Positions 53,920-62,544 of a stretch of 64,000 nt of DNA are shown piece after piece; the first letter of the stretch is position 1, and each line of letters opens with the position of its first letter. Made by a program: the position numbers and the translations under genes. Where the stretch lies: the NCBI GenBank assembly GCA_049650345.1, contig JBARZY010000049.1, forward strand, positions 1 to 64,000, read 5' to 3'. The stretch comes from Glaciecola sp049650345. GTDB taxonomy: Bacteria > Pseudomonadota > Gammaproteobacteria > Enterobacterales > Alteromonadaceae. The notes beneath the pieces are model-generated. The model was not told the origin of the DNA. It worked only from the letters and a program-made list of their open reading frames with translations, and did not search any database.

Positions 53920-53937
53920 TGACCGATTGGGTCATTT
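53920..53937. repeat. Palindromic repeat copy 1 near attI
   Basis: TGACCGATTGGGTCATTT matches the copy at 54050-54067 in 17 of 18 bases. Each copy is itself close to an inverted repeat (TGACC...GGTCA), so it could be an operator or a secondary integrase-binding element. Confidence 0.6.
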
Positions 53938-54049
53938 TTCTACCAGCAATCGTCTCATTTGTATCCTATGTGTATTTTTATCAAATTACCTAACCCATTG
54001 CTAGACATATTCTTTTTTGCACATATCTTAAGTGGTCTAAGGTGATATA

Positions 54050-54067
54050 TGACCAATTGGGTCATTT
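54050..54067. repeat. Palindromic repeat copy 2 near attI
   Basis: TGACCAATTGGGTCATTT is the second copy, exactly 130 bases from the first and 65 bases before the intI relic start. Confidence 0.6.
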
Positions 54068-54095
54068 GTTTGAATATAGGAGAACTTTTATTGAA

Positions 54096-54111
54096 CTGTA
54101 TATAAAATCAG
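54096..54111 (+). promoter_or_regulatory. LexA-like box upstream of the intI relic
   Basis: CTGT-ATATAAAA-TCAG differs by one base from the gammaproteobacterial SOS box CTGT-N8-ACAG. It lies 21 bases before the intI-relic ATG. LexA control of integron integrase genes is established in Vibrio and mobile integrons, so the placement supports the integron reading. Confidence 0.65.
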
Positions 54112-54131
54112 TATCTATTCAAGGATGAATC

Positions 54132-54437
54132 ATGAAAACTCGCTCACAATATTTAAACTCCATCGCCGATGTTATACTAAGTCGTCAATATTCGCTTAGA
54201 ACAATTGACATTTATTTGAAATGAATAGTATCATTTATTCAGTTTCACGCTAAACGCCATCCGGCTTCAACGGGAGATAATAATATACGGTGTTTTTATT
54301 TAGCATCCAGTCGACTTCTTGGTGAAGCAATACAGGCTAGACTAAAAAAAAACACCAAGGTCCGGTATACGTACACAAGAGACGGTCAGAATTTATTCAG
54401 CCCCGAAATTGAATCTTTTAGATCAAATGATGACTAA
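54132..54437 (+). pseudogene. Integron integrase (IntI) relic
   Basis: An ATG at 54132 encodes MKTRSQYLNSIADVI and RQYSLRTIDIYLK, which resembles the N-terminal core-binding part of IntI tyrosine recombinases. An in-frame TGA at 54222-54224 sits where these proteins have Trp. The same frame then continues with IVSFIQFHAKRHP, the next IntI-conserved segment. It stays open for about 67 more codons to TAA at 54435-54437, but the later part is not recognisably integrase and the catalytic Arg/His/Tyr domain is absent (an IntI is about 320 residues). The gene is therefore dead. It points away from the cassettes, as intI genes do. Confidence 0.78.
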
Positions 54438-54448
54438 TCCAAATTAGA

Positions 54449-56308
54449 CTATGAATTATGTAGATCATATGTCTCAATAAATTCTCTATGGTACTCTTTT
54501 GATTGTTCTAGCAATTCTCGATAGGTTTTTACGAAAACCTGACCTGTTTCGAAATATGTTTTTTCTTTAGATTTAAAACGCCTATCAGCAGATTTTTGTC
54601 CCCCAACCACGTAACATACCACTCTCGAAAAACCAGTAGCTGAAGCAAATTTTTCTTCTAAAAAGGATGCATAATCGTAGGCTTGCTCTAATGCTTTATA
54701 ATCAACTGTGTAAGCACTTCTTTTAATTTCTATAACATATAGAATTTCGCCTAATGCATTACTACACAAAAAATCAATTCGTCTATCTTTTTCATTGAGC
54801 GTTTCATCAGGATAACTTTCTTTTAGAAGGTTTGAATATGTAACCTCATCTCTAAATTCTAAAATTCTTGGGTCAAGCAACCAAGAAAATTTCTTTAAGA
54901 AATTATGAAGAGTAGGTACTTCTTTAGTGTCTGTTTCAATGTAGTGTTCAAATTGCTTAATGACCTCAACGCGAGAAGTTGCTAAATCTCGATATTGTTT
55001 AGATTCGATAGCTTTCCAATCATCCATCAGCCCTAGTAACTTAGGAATATCTTCATCACTTGTAGATATCTGTGCAATTTTATCTGCATACTCTTTGTAA
55101 GCTTGGTTATTAAACTTACCAATTACACTATCAATTATTTTAGCTGACTCAGCTATATCAATATTAGAATTTTCTAAAATCGGGTTTATTATTTTGTCGC
55201 TTAAGTCTCTCTCAAAGGTCGGTAGTTTTGATTTCCATGTGTCTATTCCAATATTATGGGAAGTCTCAACTAACCTTTTCTTTTCAATACCTCTCTTCTT
55301 CTTCCATTCAACACCAACCTTTCTAATTATTTTTTGCAAGTATTCTTGGAGTGAACGAGTTTCTTCGTGCTCCCAGTTAAGTGAATGCCTATCTGTCGAT
55401 ATCACGTCATCATCAAAATCATCTATAAAATCAACTTGCAGGTATCCTGTAACATAGCTGTGAAACTGATCGTTGTCACGCGCACCATAAAAGCTGGCGA
55501 TATTCACAATTTTACCTCTAGATGTGAGGTATATACCTCTCATTTCAGTATCTTTTACCGGTGTTTTCAAGGTAATAATCGAACCAAGTACCTGCTCCCA
55601 ATGACTATAGTTTTCATCATATTTTTTATCTGGGAAGTTCCATTCAAACTCTGTATTTAAAGTTCTGAATTTAAGTTCATTTGTAATTTCTACCTGAGAA
55701 TCACTTTCACTGTTTCTCGTTAAGCAGGCCTTCATTTCACTAAATATAATAAATTTCTTAGATAGACTAAGAGCTATTTCATTTAAATCGAAATTACTTT
55801 TTCTTCTAATTTTTTTAAGTTTGATAATTGTACCTGAAGCTGCTGTAGTCGCTTCATTGTGTGATATCAAATCAGGTGAGTATTCATTACCACGACTTTT
55901 TTTTATTTCTACCAAGTTCATTATGAAATGGTTCTTCAAGCCATTCTTTATGGATGTTACTTCTATCTCGTCGCATATACCAAATACAGATAACTTACCA
56001 AGTCCCTTTTTACCAATTACTGGTCGACCTTTAACGCTATTTTGTCTTTGTGTTTCCTCTCTTCTATTGCGGCCAATGACTAAATATTTATCGTTTAATT
56101 CATTAAACGTCATTCCCTCGCCATCATCTTTATAGACAATTTCTTTATTATCGCCACTTTCCATAAAATCAATGGCAACATTATCCGCATCAGCATCCCA
56201 AGAGTTACTAATTAACTCTGAAAGTACACTTGGGAGTTTCGAATACAATGAAACACCTAAGTGCTCGATTGTGTTAGGGTCAAACTTCAACACCAAAGAT
56301 TCACTCAT
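54449..56308 (-). CDS. GHKL ATPase fused to a PD-(D/E)XK-like nuclease domain
   Basis: This 619-residue protein has an N-terminal HSP90/MutL-type ATPase: N box ELISNSWDA (31-39), DDGEGM (61-66) and the glycine-rich lid GKKGLGKLSVFG (about 98-110). A long helical middle follows. The C-terminal 130 residues resemble a Shedu/DUF4263-like nuclease, with Asp512 (DRRIDF), Glu527 and Lys529 (IEIKR) and a downstream Gln/Tyr helix (LEQAYDYA). ATP-driven clamping coupled to DNA or RNA cutting is the likely mode (inference). It is the last gene of the defence operon and the second GHKL ATPase in it. It ends 12 bases from the intI relic. Confidence 0.8.
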   Translation of the reverse strand: MSESLVLKFDPNTIEHLGVSLYSKLPSVLSELISNSWDADADNVAIDFMESGDNKEIVYKDDGEGMTFNELNDKYLVIGRNRREETQRQNSVKGRPVIGKKGLGKLSVFGICDEIEVTSIKNGLKNHFIMNLVEIKKSRGNEYSPDLISHNEATTAASGTIIKLKKIRRKSNFDLNEIALSLSKKFIIFSEMKACLTRNSESDSQVEITNELKFRTLNTEFEWNFPDKKYDENYSHWEQVLGSIITLKTPVKDTEMRGIYLTSRGKIVNIASFYGARDNDQFHSYVTGYLQVDFIDDFDDDVISTDRHSLNWEHEETRSLQEYLQKIIRKVGVEWKKKRGIEKKRLVETSHNIGIDTWKSKLPTFERDLSDKIINPILENSNIDIAESAKIIDSVIGKFNNQAYKEYADKIAQISTSDEDIPKLLGLMDDWKAIESKQYRDLATSRVEVIKQFEHYIETDTKEVPTLHNFLKKFSWLLDPRILEFRDEVTYSNLLKESYPDETLNEKDRRIDFLCSNALGEILYVIEIKRSAYTVDYKALEQAYDYASFLEEKFASATGFSRVVCYVVGGQKSADRRFKSKEKTYFETGQVFVKTYRELLEQSKEYHREFIETYDLHNS

Positions 56309-56337
56309 ACTTAATCCCTTTTTAAAGTTTACAATCT

Positions 56338-56580
56338 TTATTTTTTATTTGACTGCTCAGTTGTAATTCGTGTGTCACTATCATCTCCAAGTTGTTCAAG
56401 AAACATTCGACCAATGACTTCGTTAGAAAATCTATCCCAATCCACGATTATATTAGCTTTTTTGCAGACAAAGAAACCTCTTTCTTTTAGCGATGATTCA
56501 TATCGTGCAAACAACTTAAAAAACCTAAAAGATATCTGATCAAGCTCTTGATACAAGTTTCCCTCGTTAGTAAAACTCAA
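56338..56580 (-). CDS. 80-residue protein between AIPR and the ATPase-nuclease, possibly truncated
   Basis: The ATG at 56580 is 16 bases after the AIPR stop, and the frame ends 29 bases before the next gene. The sequence ISFRFFKLFARYESSLKERGFF and then VDWDRFSNEVIG resembles, from memory, the N-terminal part of small proteins found in defence islands that are usually longer. The polar tail (DDSDTRITTEQSNKK) suggests early truncation or a natural short form. Its position inside a tight operon supports expression. Function unknown. Confidence 0.6.
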   Translation of the reverse strand: MSFTNEGNLYQELDQISFRFFKLFARYESSLKERGFFVCKKANIIVDWDRFSNEVIGRMFLEQLGDDSDTRITTEQSNKK

Positions 56581-56596
56581 GATAGCTCCTTGGTAG

Positions 56597-58450
56597 TCAA
56601 ACTACAGTTAACATTTTTGCGGAATAATCAGACGCGAAAAAATCGTTAAGTTCAGCAGAGTCCTTGATGGCTAACCACAACTCTTCTTTTTTAGAGTATT
56701 CACCAAAATCATCACTTAGGGAATATTGTTTGATCAAATCATTCATCAAGACAAGGAGTTGTCTCAAATACTCCTTGAACTCTTCACTTAAAACCTCTTT
56801 TTTCCATAGACTTTCTAGTTTGAATTGATTTTCATTCAAAACGGACCACATATAAATTGACGCTATCGAATAAGGAACAACCGCTGATCTCAATTGGCCG
56901 ATTGCATTCTTGCCCTGACCATATATTTTTTCCATATTCCGGAAGAGTATTATTTTGGATATTAAGCTTTCGTAGAAATTTCGGTCTATTTCGATGCCAT
57001 TTGAATCCTCAGGCTCAATAGACTCGATGAATAAACGAAATATCTTTTCCCCTCCTTTTTTTACCAAGTGTGGGCTGTCACCCCATGCACAATAGTATTT
57101 GGCAAGTAATTCTTTTGTAAATCGTCTCTCAGTTGGGAATGTTTCTTTTAACTTGTTAGCGTTATTGCTCTTCCTCGCTTGGGTATTGAAATCACCTTTG
57201 GCTCTTTCAAAGAACCATTTCTTACCAGATGGCGTTAAAACTGTCTCACTCAATGATTTCAGTTGTATCAGCTTAGGGCTTCGTGATCTTAAATCGACTC
57301 TGGAGACCCTAGATTGGCTGTTCGAAAATTCACTGATTTTAGAGATCAAATCATCAAGATCCTTTGCCTTACTGTTTTTGGCTATATTGATCTTCGCCAT
57401 GACCTTCACATTACTTATATCAAGCCCATCTTTGCTTGAAAAATAGATTGATGCTGTTGTTTGCCCGCCATTTACAATTTGAAAGTCTTCAAGGCTCTCT
57501 ATATAAAGTGATTTTTTGTGGTATCCAGTCTTAGCACTAGTAGCTGTTATTGTAAGTCCATTGTTGTATGCAATAAATTTCTCTGGTTCCTCTTTAATAG
57601 TTTGTCGCAAGCCTCTATTGACGCCTTTAAACTGAAGAAAAGAGCGAACATTTTTCTCTAATAGTTGGCTTGAATATCTTTTGTATAAATCAGCTAAAAT
57701 AGATGCGTCTAAGACACATAGGTAAGATTCAAAATCAGATTCATCGGCCGCTTTAATTACTTCGATGTTACGCCCAATAACGTCTTTAAAAATGACCTTA
57801 AGGGGTTCTGCTCTGCCTTGAGACGCAAATACATTTGCTAGATAATTTAAGTCTATAACTCTTCTTACATAAAGGATCTCTTTGGTTTTGGTGGTTTTAC
57901 CGTCTGTTTTATGGGTGTAACTTTTTGGTTCTTCTTTAAAGTGAATACTTCGTAATTGTGGTTCTTCACCTCTGAATGATACTGTCGCAGACAGGGTAAT
58001 TAAAAATATTTCAACTACGTCGAACTGAACAAATCCCTCTTCACTTGCAAGCTTAGATGTTAAGGGTCTAATCGGTTCTGATTCTTGAATATTTTCTAGT
58101 TTTTGCTGCAAAGCAGAAGACACAAATCTAACTGCACGTTTGAATTGTTCTTCATAAACATTTCGCTGAGATATTAAATATTCTTCAGAATTCAAATTGA
58201 GAAAGCTCTCGTCAACAATGAATAATTGGAGTCGCTCTCCAGTATTGTTTATCGAGTAACCATTGACTTTTATCTTGTTGTCAGGAGAAACATAATAAGC
58301 GTGACTAATGTCTTCAGAATCGACCACCTTAGTTTCAAGTAAAAGTGGCATGATCTCATCTAAGATCACACTTTGTTCTACAAAACCATCATCATCTAAA
58401 CTTGCGTTTAGTATGTCGTCCCTTGCTATTTTTGCATCATCTATTTGCAT
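56597..58450 (-). CDS. AIPR-family (abortive phage infection) protein
   Basis: This 617-residue protein matches the AIPR family (PF10592): NVRSFLQFKGVNRGLRQTI (267-285), the signature FIAYNNGLTITAT (292-304) and IVNGGQTTASIYF (325-337). AIPR proteins are linked to abortive phage infection and to restriction-like clusters; their precise activity is not known. The gene directly abuts the PD-(D/E)XK gene (next base), so the two are translated from one message. N- and C-terminal thirds are helical with no recognised motif. Confidence 0.9.
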   Translation of the reverse strand: MQIDDAKIARDDILNASLDDDGFVEQSVILDEIMPLLLETKVVDSEDISHAYYVSPDNKIKVNGYSINNTGERLQLFIVDESFLNLNSEEYLISQRNVYEEQFKRAVRFVSSALQQKLENIQESEPIRPLTSKLASEEGFVQFDVVEIFLITLSATVSFRGEEPQLRSIHFKEEPKSYTHKTDGKTTKTKEILYVRRVIDLNYLANVFASQGRAEPLKVIFKDVIGRNIEVIKAADESDFESYLCVLDASILADLYKRYSSQLLEKNVRSFLQFKGVNRGLRQTIKEEPEKFIAYNNGLTITATSAKTGYHKKSLYIESLEDFQIVNGGQTTASIYFSSKDGLDISNVKVMAKINIAKNSKAKDLDDLISKISEFSNSQSRVSRVDLRSRSPKLIQLKSLSETVLTPSGKKWFFERAKGDFNTQARKSNNANKLKETFPTERRFTKELLAKYYCAWGDSPHLVKKGGEKIFRLFIESIEPEDSNGIEIDRNFYESLISKIILFRNMEKIYGQGKNAIGQLRSAVVPYSIASIYMWSVLNENQFKLESLWKKEVLSEEFKEYLRQLLVLMNDLIKQYSLSDDFGEYSKKEELWLAIKDSAELNDFFASDYSAKMLTVV

Positions 58451-59410
58451 TTAATAAATTTCTTGTCCAATTCGGTATTCGGTCAGCTCGTGGAGATTTA
58501 ACCTATATTTTACCCCAGATATAGCGTCTGGTAGTTTTGAGTCAGTAATTTTTGGAAAGGCTTCGTCACTACAATTATATACTTCATGCTTTTTCTTAAT
58601 AAATTTAAGATGTGAGTATTTAGATAGCCGATCTTCATCTAAATTTTCTTTCTCTAAAGCAGAAAGCAAAGCTGTATAGTCCGCCCTATTGTCTAAGATT
58701 AGCTGTTTTAGCAAAGTAAATAGGTCCAAAAGTGCAAGTCCAAACTCTGATTCTAGAACTGAAATTACTGAAAGCTCAAGTGGCTTAGTTTCCGTTAATT
58801 CAAGTTGAAATTCACTGGATATTTTTACTGTTTGCGATGCTAAGAGCTTTGTTTTAACTTCAACAGATTTAGCGTTTAACTCAAAATCATGAGTCGCGTC
58901 AAAAGGACCCACCCATGATTTTACTAATTTATCGATTTGTTGAGAGGTATTTTGCCCATTACATAACATTAACAAGTAATCAAGCTCACCCCAAAGCCCC
59001 AAAATACGATCTCGACTTAAACTTCTTTCACTAGTTTTGCTAAAAAACACATTCCACTTTATGTATGTCTTTATCAACACTTGGGATGCTTTGACTTCAT
59101 CAGATAAGTGCTTTATCGATTGATATAGTGAAACCACTAGGTCATCAAACAGACCATAAAAATCAGGGTCAAGTAAGCGGATCATTAAACACCTAGTATC
59201 ATCTAAAAGTAATAGCTCTACATTATCGTTTCTTAGTGGCTCCGTCATCGATGAAAAAGACTCTGGAAGATGCAGCAAAACTGCACGGTGGTTACTTTCA
59301 TCCAACGCTAAAAAAAGCTCCAATTCGCTATCTGAATCAAATCGTATTGCGTTTATTCCAGAAATTATATCTTTAGATTTAAGTATGTCCCACTTATCTG
59401 ACAACTTCAT
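58451..59410 (-). CDS. PD-(D/E)XK motif protein (DUF4420)
   Basis: This 319-residue protein fits the DUF4420/PF14390 family of predicted restriction-type nucleases. LGLWGELDYL holds Glu142, and the catalytic set is Asp175 (THDFELN) with Glu184 and Lys186 (VEVKTKLL), following WVGPFD. These proteins are the probable DNA-cleaving subunit of MutL/MORC-type restriction systems. The gene is separated from the Z1 gene by two bases and abuts AIPR, so all three are probably made together. Confidence 0.88.
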   Translation of the reverse strand: MKLSDKWDILKSKDIISGINAIRFDSDSELELFLALDESNHRAVLLHLPESFSSMTEPLRNDNVELLLLDDTRCLMIRLLDPDFYGLFDDLVVSLYQSIKHLSDEVKASQVLIKTYIKWNVFFSKTSERSLSRDRILGLWGELDYLLMLCNGQNTSQQIDKLVKSWVGPFDATHDFELNAKSVEVKTKLLASQTVKISSEFQLELTETKPLELSVISVLESEFGLALLDLFTLLKQLILDNRADYTALLSALEKENLDEDRLSKYSHLKFIKKKHEVYNCSDEAFPKITDSKLPDAISGVKYRLNLHELTEYRIGQEIY

Positions 59411-59412
59411 AA

Positions 59413-62400
59413 TTAACTCGCGTCCAATGGCAGATTTTGTTCAATAGTTTCGTTATCCTCTTCGGATATAATGTCCAAATCATAATCCCCTTTAACGTAA
59501 TCACCGCCTGGGTCAAGTCCTCTTGCTATTGGAGGAAAACCTATTGCCAAGCCAACCAATGGCTCAGTCAATGTTTGATTTTTTTCTTTAAGGAGTTCTT
59601 TTATTTCTTTGTGTTCTTCCCCTTTAACCTGATTAAATACATAGAAGGGGTCAAAGAGATAAACGATCAGCGTTCCTTGGCTTTTGGACAACTTTTCTCT
59701 ATATATATTTTCTGGTTTAGTTTTCTTTTGGGCTTGTGATAAAGCTTCTTTTTTATCGAGAGAAGGTTCTTTACTAAGAATTGATTTCACCTTGTTATCC
59801 ACAAACTCTCTTTCCGCTTCGGAGATGACCTCATCTTCTAACCCAACTTTCATATCTGCACCGCCGCTCATTATGTTGGCAGACGCACCTGATGCTTTAA
59901 ATCTTTGTTTGTTAGTGAAATCGTCGTAAAAGTGGTTACCCTTAATCTTGGTTGGTCCTTTTCTTACGGCCATTTGTATGTCATGTTCAAGACCTGTGTC
60001 GGTTCCCTTTAACAGCCCAAACCCTTTTTCCAAAGAAGCGTTCCCTGTTAGTTTTATAGCTAAGGTCCAAGAGGTAAGTAAATTCTTCTTTTTGCAGTTT
60101 TCAATATACTGCTTTAAAAGTTTAAGTCGAGATTCGTCGAAGTTATTGTCAGACTCTAATACTTCTATAATGTCGTCCGCAGTTACGGTTTTTGCGAGCA
60201 AAGTACCTTTTTTAGTCGCCCCTTCGAACAGTGGAACTAAAATCTCTTTGAATGATGACCAAACCTTTTGAAGCTTATCTTTGCTTACATCAAATTCAGT
60301 AGTCATAACAAGTGAGTCTTGATAAGACCACCGTTCGCTAACGGTATTTTTTAAAATGGAAGGTCTAGTGATTTGGAAAAAACCTGGATGCTTTCGTACT
60401 CGAAGTTCAAATTCTCGTGGCGTAGCACCTTTTTCATCCATTTTTTTAAATTCGTCTTTAAGTTCATCAATACATAATGTTGTTGAGTCGTATTTAGAGA
60501 TAAGCTCGTCTGACGTGAACAGCTTGCAACAATCCAGATACCCTGGGCGATATCCAAACCATCGGCCCATCTGTAGCAAGGAATCAGAATAGTTTGTTGT
60601 TCTAACAAAATAGCTAATTGTTAACCCTTCTAATGTGAAACCACGTGATAAGCGGTTACCTCCTATAGCTATCACCTTTCGACCTACTGTTGACGAGTAT
60701 CCTAGTTCGGATCCTGTCCCACTATTCAGGGCTAGCACATCAATACCATCTGAAGCTTCAATTAATCTAGGAACTAAAGAATCAAAAGACACTGGGCGCA
60801 TGAACTCATCAAAATAATCATCAGGCAAGAATTGATGAATAGAGCCTACTATTTCGGCACAATAATCAGACCAAACCCTTTCGAACTTTTTATAAATTGA
60901 CCCAGGAGAATCAGGTTTGTCAGATTTTAGTCTCGTTACTAAGTCATCATAATACTCAGCAATTAAACGTGCTGTTTTATCTTGCCAAGACATGAACCTT
61001 GAGACGTGGACTAACATGGTGTTGTGTCGCTGGTAGAGTTTCGAATCAATCAAGGCTTTTCGTCTAGTTTCTCTAATGGCAATATTGATTATGAAACACA
61101 TGACAGCGTCTTTGAGCTTTTCAGGCAACTTGTTCGGGAAATCATCACTCGATTTAGCAGCTCTTGTCTCTCGTTTGTATTCCTGAAATGTAGCGAAACT
61201 TAAATAACTTCCAAACTTACCAACACGTTCATCCCAACTTTGTTTGTTATCAAAACGCTCGACCCCTATTACTTCTCCGTCGTTATCAAGCACTCTACTG
61301 GGGAACTCTGAGATATAATCGTCCATAGAAAATACAACGGGCAACTTCTTGCTTGGTTGTAGTGTTTCAAAAATTCTATGAGCACCGATATAATTTGTCG
61401 GTGTTTCTAGCAGGAAGATAAAATCTTCAGGGAACAAGTTGTTTACTAATTCAAAGGACACTTCTTTGTTTTGGCCCTTCGATGTATCGATAATTTTCCA
61501 CATTTCCTCAGATGTATCATTTCTATCTTGAATTACATTTGCAAAAGGAGTTGCGGTATAACCAAGGTAAGATTTCTTGTGAAAAAGCCCAAGTATTGCT
61601 CTTATGTGTCCATTTACTTTTGAAGCGTAGTTTTTTCCTTTGTGACCTTCGTTATTTAGTGATGCGTTATCCGCCTCATCATCTATTATCAATAAAGGAA
61701 TACTGTGTTTAGATTCATCTGGGGGTAGGTTGTCATTTAGCCAAAGAAGTATATTTTTCAAAATACCTACATTCTTTTTACATACAAGAATGTTCGTTTG
61801 GTTTAGTGAAAATTTAGCAGTTGCCAGTGGACGGTTAAAGTCCGTATCCTCTGATGTTATAGAGACTACTTGTATTACCCCCTCATTACCTCTATGCCCA
61901 AATCCTTGCTTTAAACCTACACCTTTACCATCACCAATTACGTCAGTATCTATTCGCGCTTGAGTTTGTGTTCTTAGGTCGTCCATGATTCCTGAAAATA
62001 CTATAATTAGTTTATACCCAGCATCAAGAGACCTGTTTATTACAGCGTTAAAGTTACCAGTCTTTCCTGATTGAACGTCTCCATCTACGAGTCCTTTGAC
62101 GAATGTATGTGATGGACTCTTTGGGTCAGCTAATTTGCTTAGTATTTTTAAACTAGAGCTTTCTATCTCATCAACTATAGAGTCTGAACGACCCAAGCCT
62201 CTTAAATATTCTAAATATCGAGACGTATAATTCCACTGTATTTGTTTCTGCTTTGATTCGGTTAACCACGTTTCTTTGTTCTTTGAGAGAATTGTTGGCG
62301 GATTAATGGTTGTTATATGGTTTGCTTGGATTTCTTTTCGAACGACTTCAAAGTAACTTTCAAACGTCTCTTTATCTATTTTGGTCCAGCCTAGAGCATC

Positions 62401-62541
62401 TGCAACAATGGTAACGCTGTCATAAATTTTAGCAAAAAGCTCGGCACGCATTTTGTCCAACGACTCATAGTTCTCAGTCTTAATATGCTCCATGAATTTA
62501 TCTTTAATCGCACTTTGATATTTAAATCGGTAACTATCCAT
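59413..62541 (-). CDS. Z1-domain superfamily II helicase-like protein
   Basis: This 1042-residue ATPase has a Walker A loop in GDVQSGKTGNF (154-164), a Walker B-type LLIIDDEADNAS, GYTATPFANV (motif III-like), and a late IAIGGNRLSRGFTLEG plus QMGRWFGYRPGY (motifs V-VI). These define the Z1 family (PF10593), helicase-like translocases found only in MutL/MORC-linked restriction clusters as far as I know. It presumably remodels or moves along DNA for the PD-(D/E)XK subunit. It starts 3 bases after the ATPase gene. Size and motifs are normal for the family. Confidence 0.92.
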   Translation of the reverse strand: MDSYRFKYQSAIKDKFMEHIKTENYESLDKMRAELFAKIYDSVTIVADALGWTKIDKETFESYFEVVRKEIQANHITTINPPTILSKNKETWLTESKQKQIQWNYTSRYLEYLRGLGRSDSIVDEIESSSLKILSKLADPKSPSHTFVKGLVDGDVQSGKTGNFNAVINRSLDAGYKLIIVFSGIMDDLRTQTQARIDTDVIGDGKGVGLKQGFGHRGNEGVIQVVSITSEDTDFNRPLATAKFSLNQTNILVCKKNVGILKNILLWLNDNLPPDESKHSIPLLIIDDEADNASLNNEGHKGKNYASKVNGHIRAILGLFHKKSYLGYTATPFANVIQDRNDTSEEMWKIIDTSKGQNKEVSFELVNNLFPEDFIFLLETPTNYIGAHRIFETLQPSKKLPVVFSMDDYISEFPSRVLDNDGEVIGVERFDNKQSWDERVGKFGSYLSFATFQEYKRETRAAKSSDDFPNKLPEKLKDAVMCFIINIAIRETRRKALIDSKLYQRHNTMLVHVSRFMSWQDKTARLIAEYYDDLVTRLKSDKPDSPGSIYKKFERVWSDYCAEIVGSIHQFLPDDYFDEFMRPVSFDSLVPRLIEASDGIDVLALNSGTGSELGYSSTVGRKVIAIGGNRLSRGFTLEGLTISYFVRTTNYSDSLLQMGRWFGYRPGYLDCCKLFTSDELISKYDSTTLCIDELKDEFKKMDEKGATPREFELRVRKHPGFFQITRPSILKNTVSERWSYQDSLVMTTEFDVSKDKLQKVWSSFKEILVPLFEGATKKGTLLAKTVTADDIIEVLESDNNFDESRLKLLKQYIENCKKKNLLTSWTLAIKLTGNASLEKGFGLLKGTDTGLEHDIQMAVRKGPTKIKGNHFYDDFTNKQRFKASGASANIMSGGADMKVGLEDEVISEAEREFVDNKVKSILSKEPSLDKKEALSQAQKKTKPENIYREKLSKSQGTLIVYLFDPFYVFNQVKGEEHKEIKELLKEKNQTLTEPLVGLAIGFPPIARGLDPGGDYVKGDYDLDIISEEDNETIEQNLPLDAS

Positions 62542-62544
62542 TGT

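Larger units (their letters stand above)
53907..54131. other. Presumed attI/leader region of the decayed integron
   Basis: This region lies between the first cassette boundary (GTTATAT, minus strand, at 53903-53909) and the intI relic start, where attI and the promoters for intI and the cassettes should be. It contains two near-identical TGACC-ATTGGGTCA repeats and a LexA-like box. The exact attI core was placed only by position and the cassette boundary. Confidence 0.55.

Noticed and set aside
59413..62541. Z1 protein read as a conventional type III or type I restriction helicase
   Set aside because: The motif order and neighbours (GHKL ATPase, DUF4420, AIPR) fit the Z1 family and not the Res or HsdR subunits.
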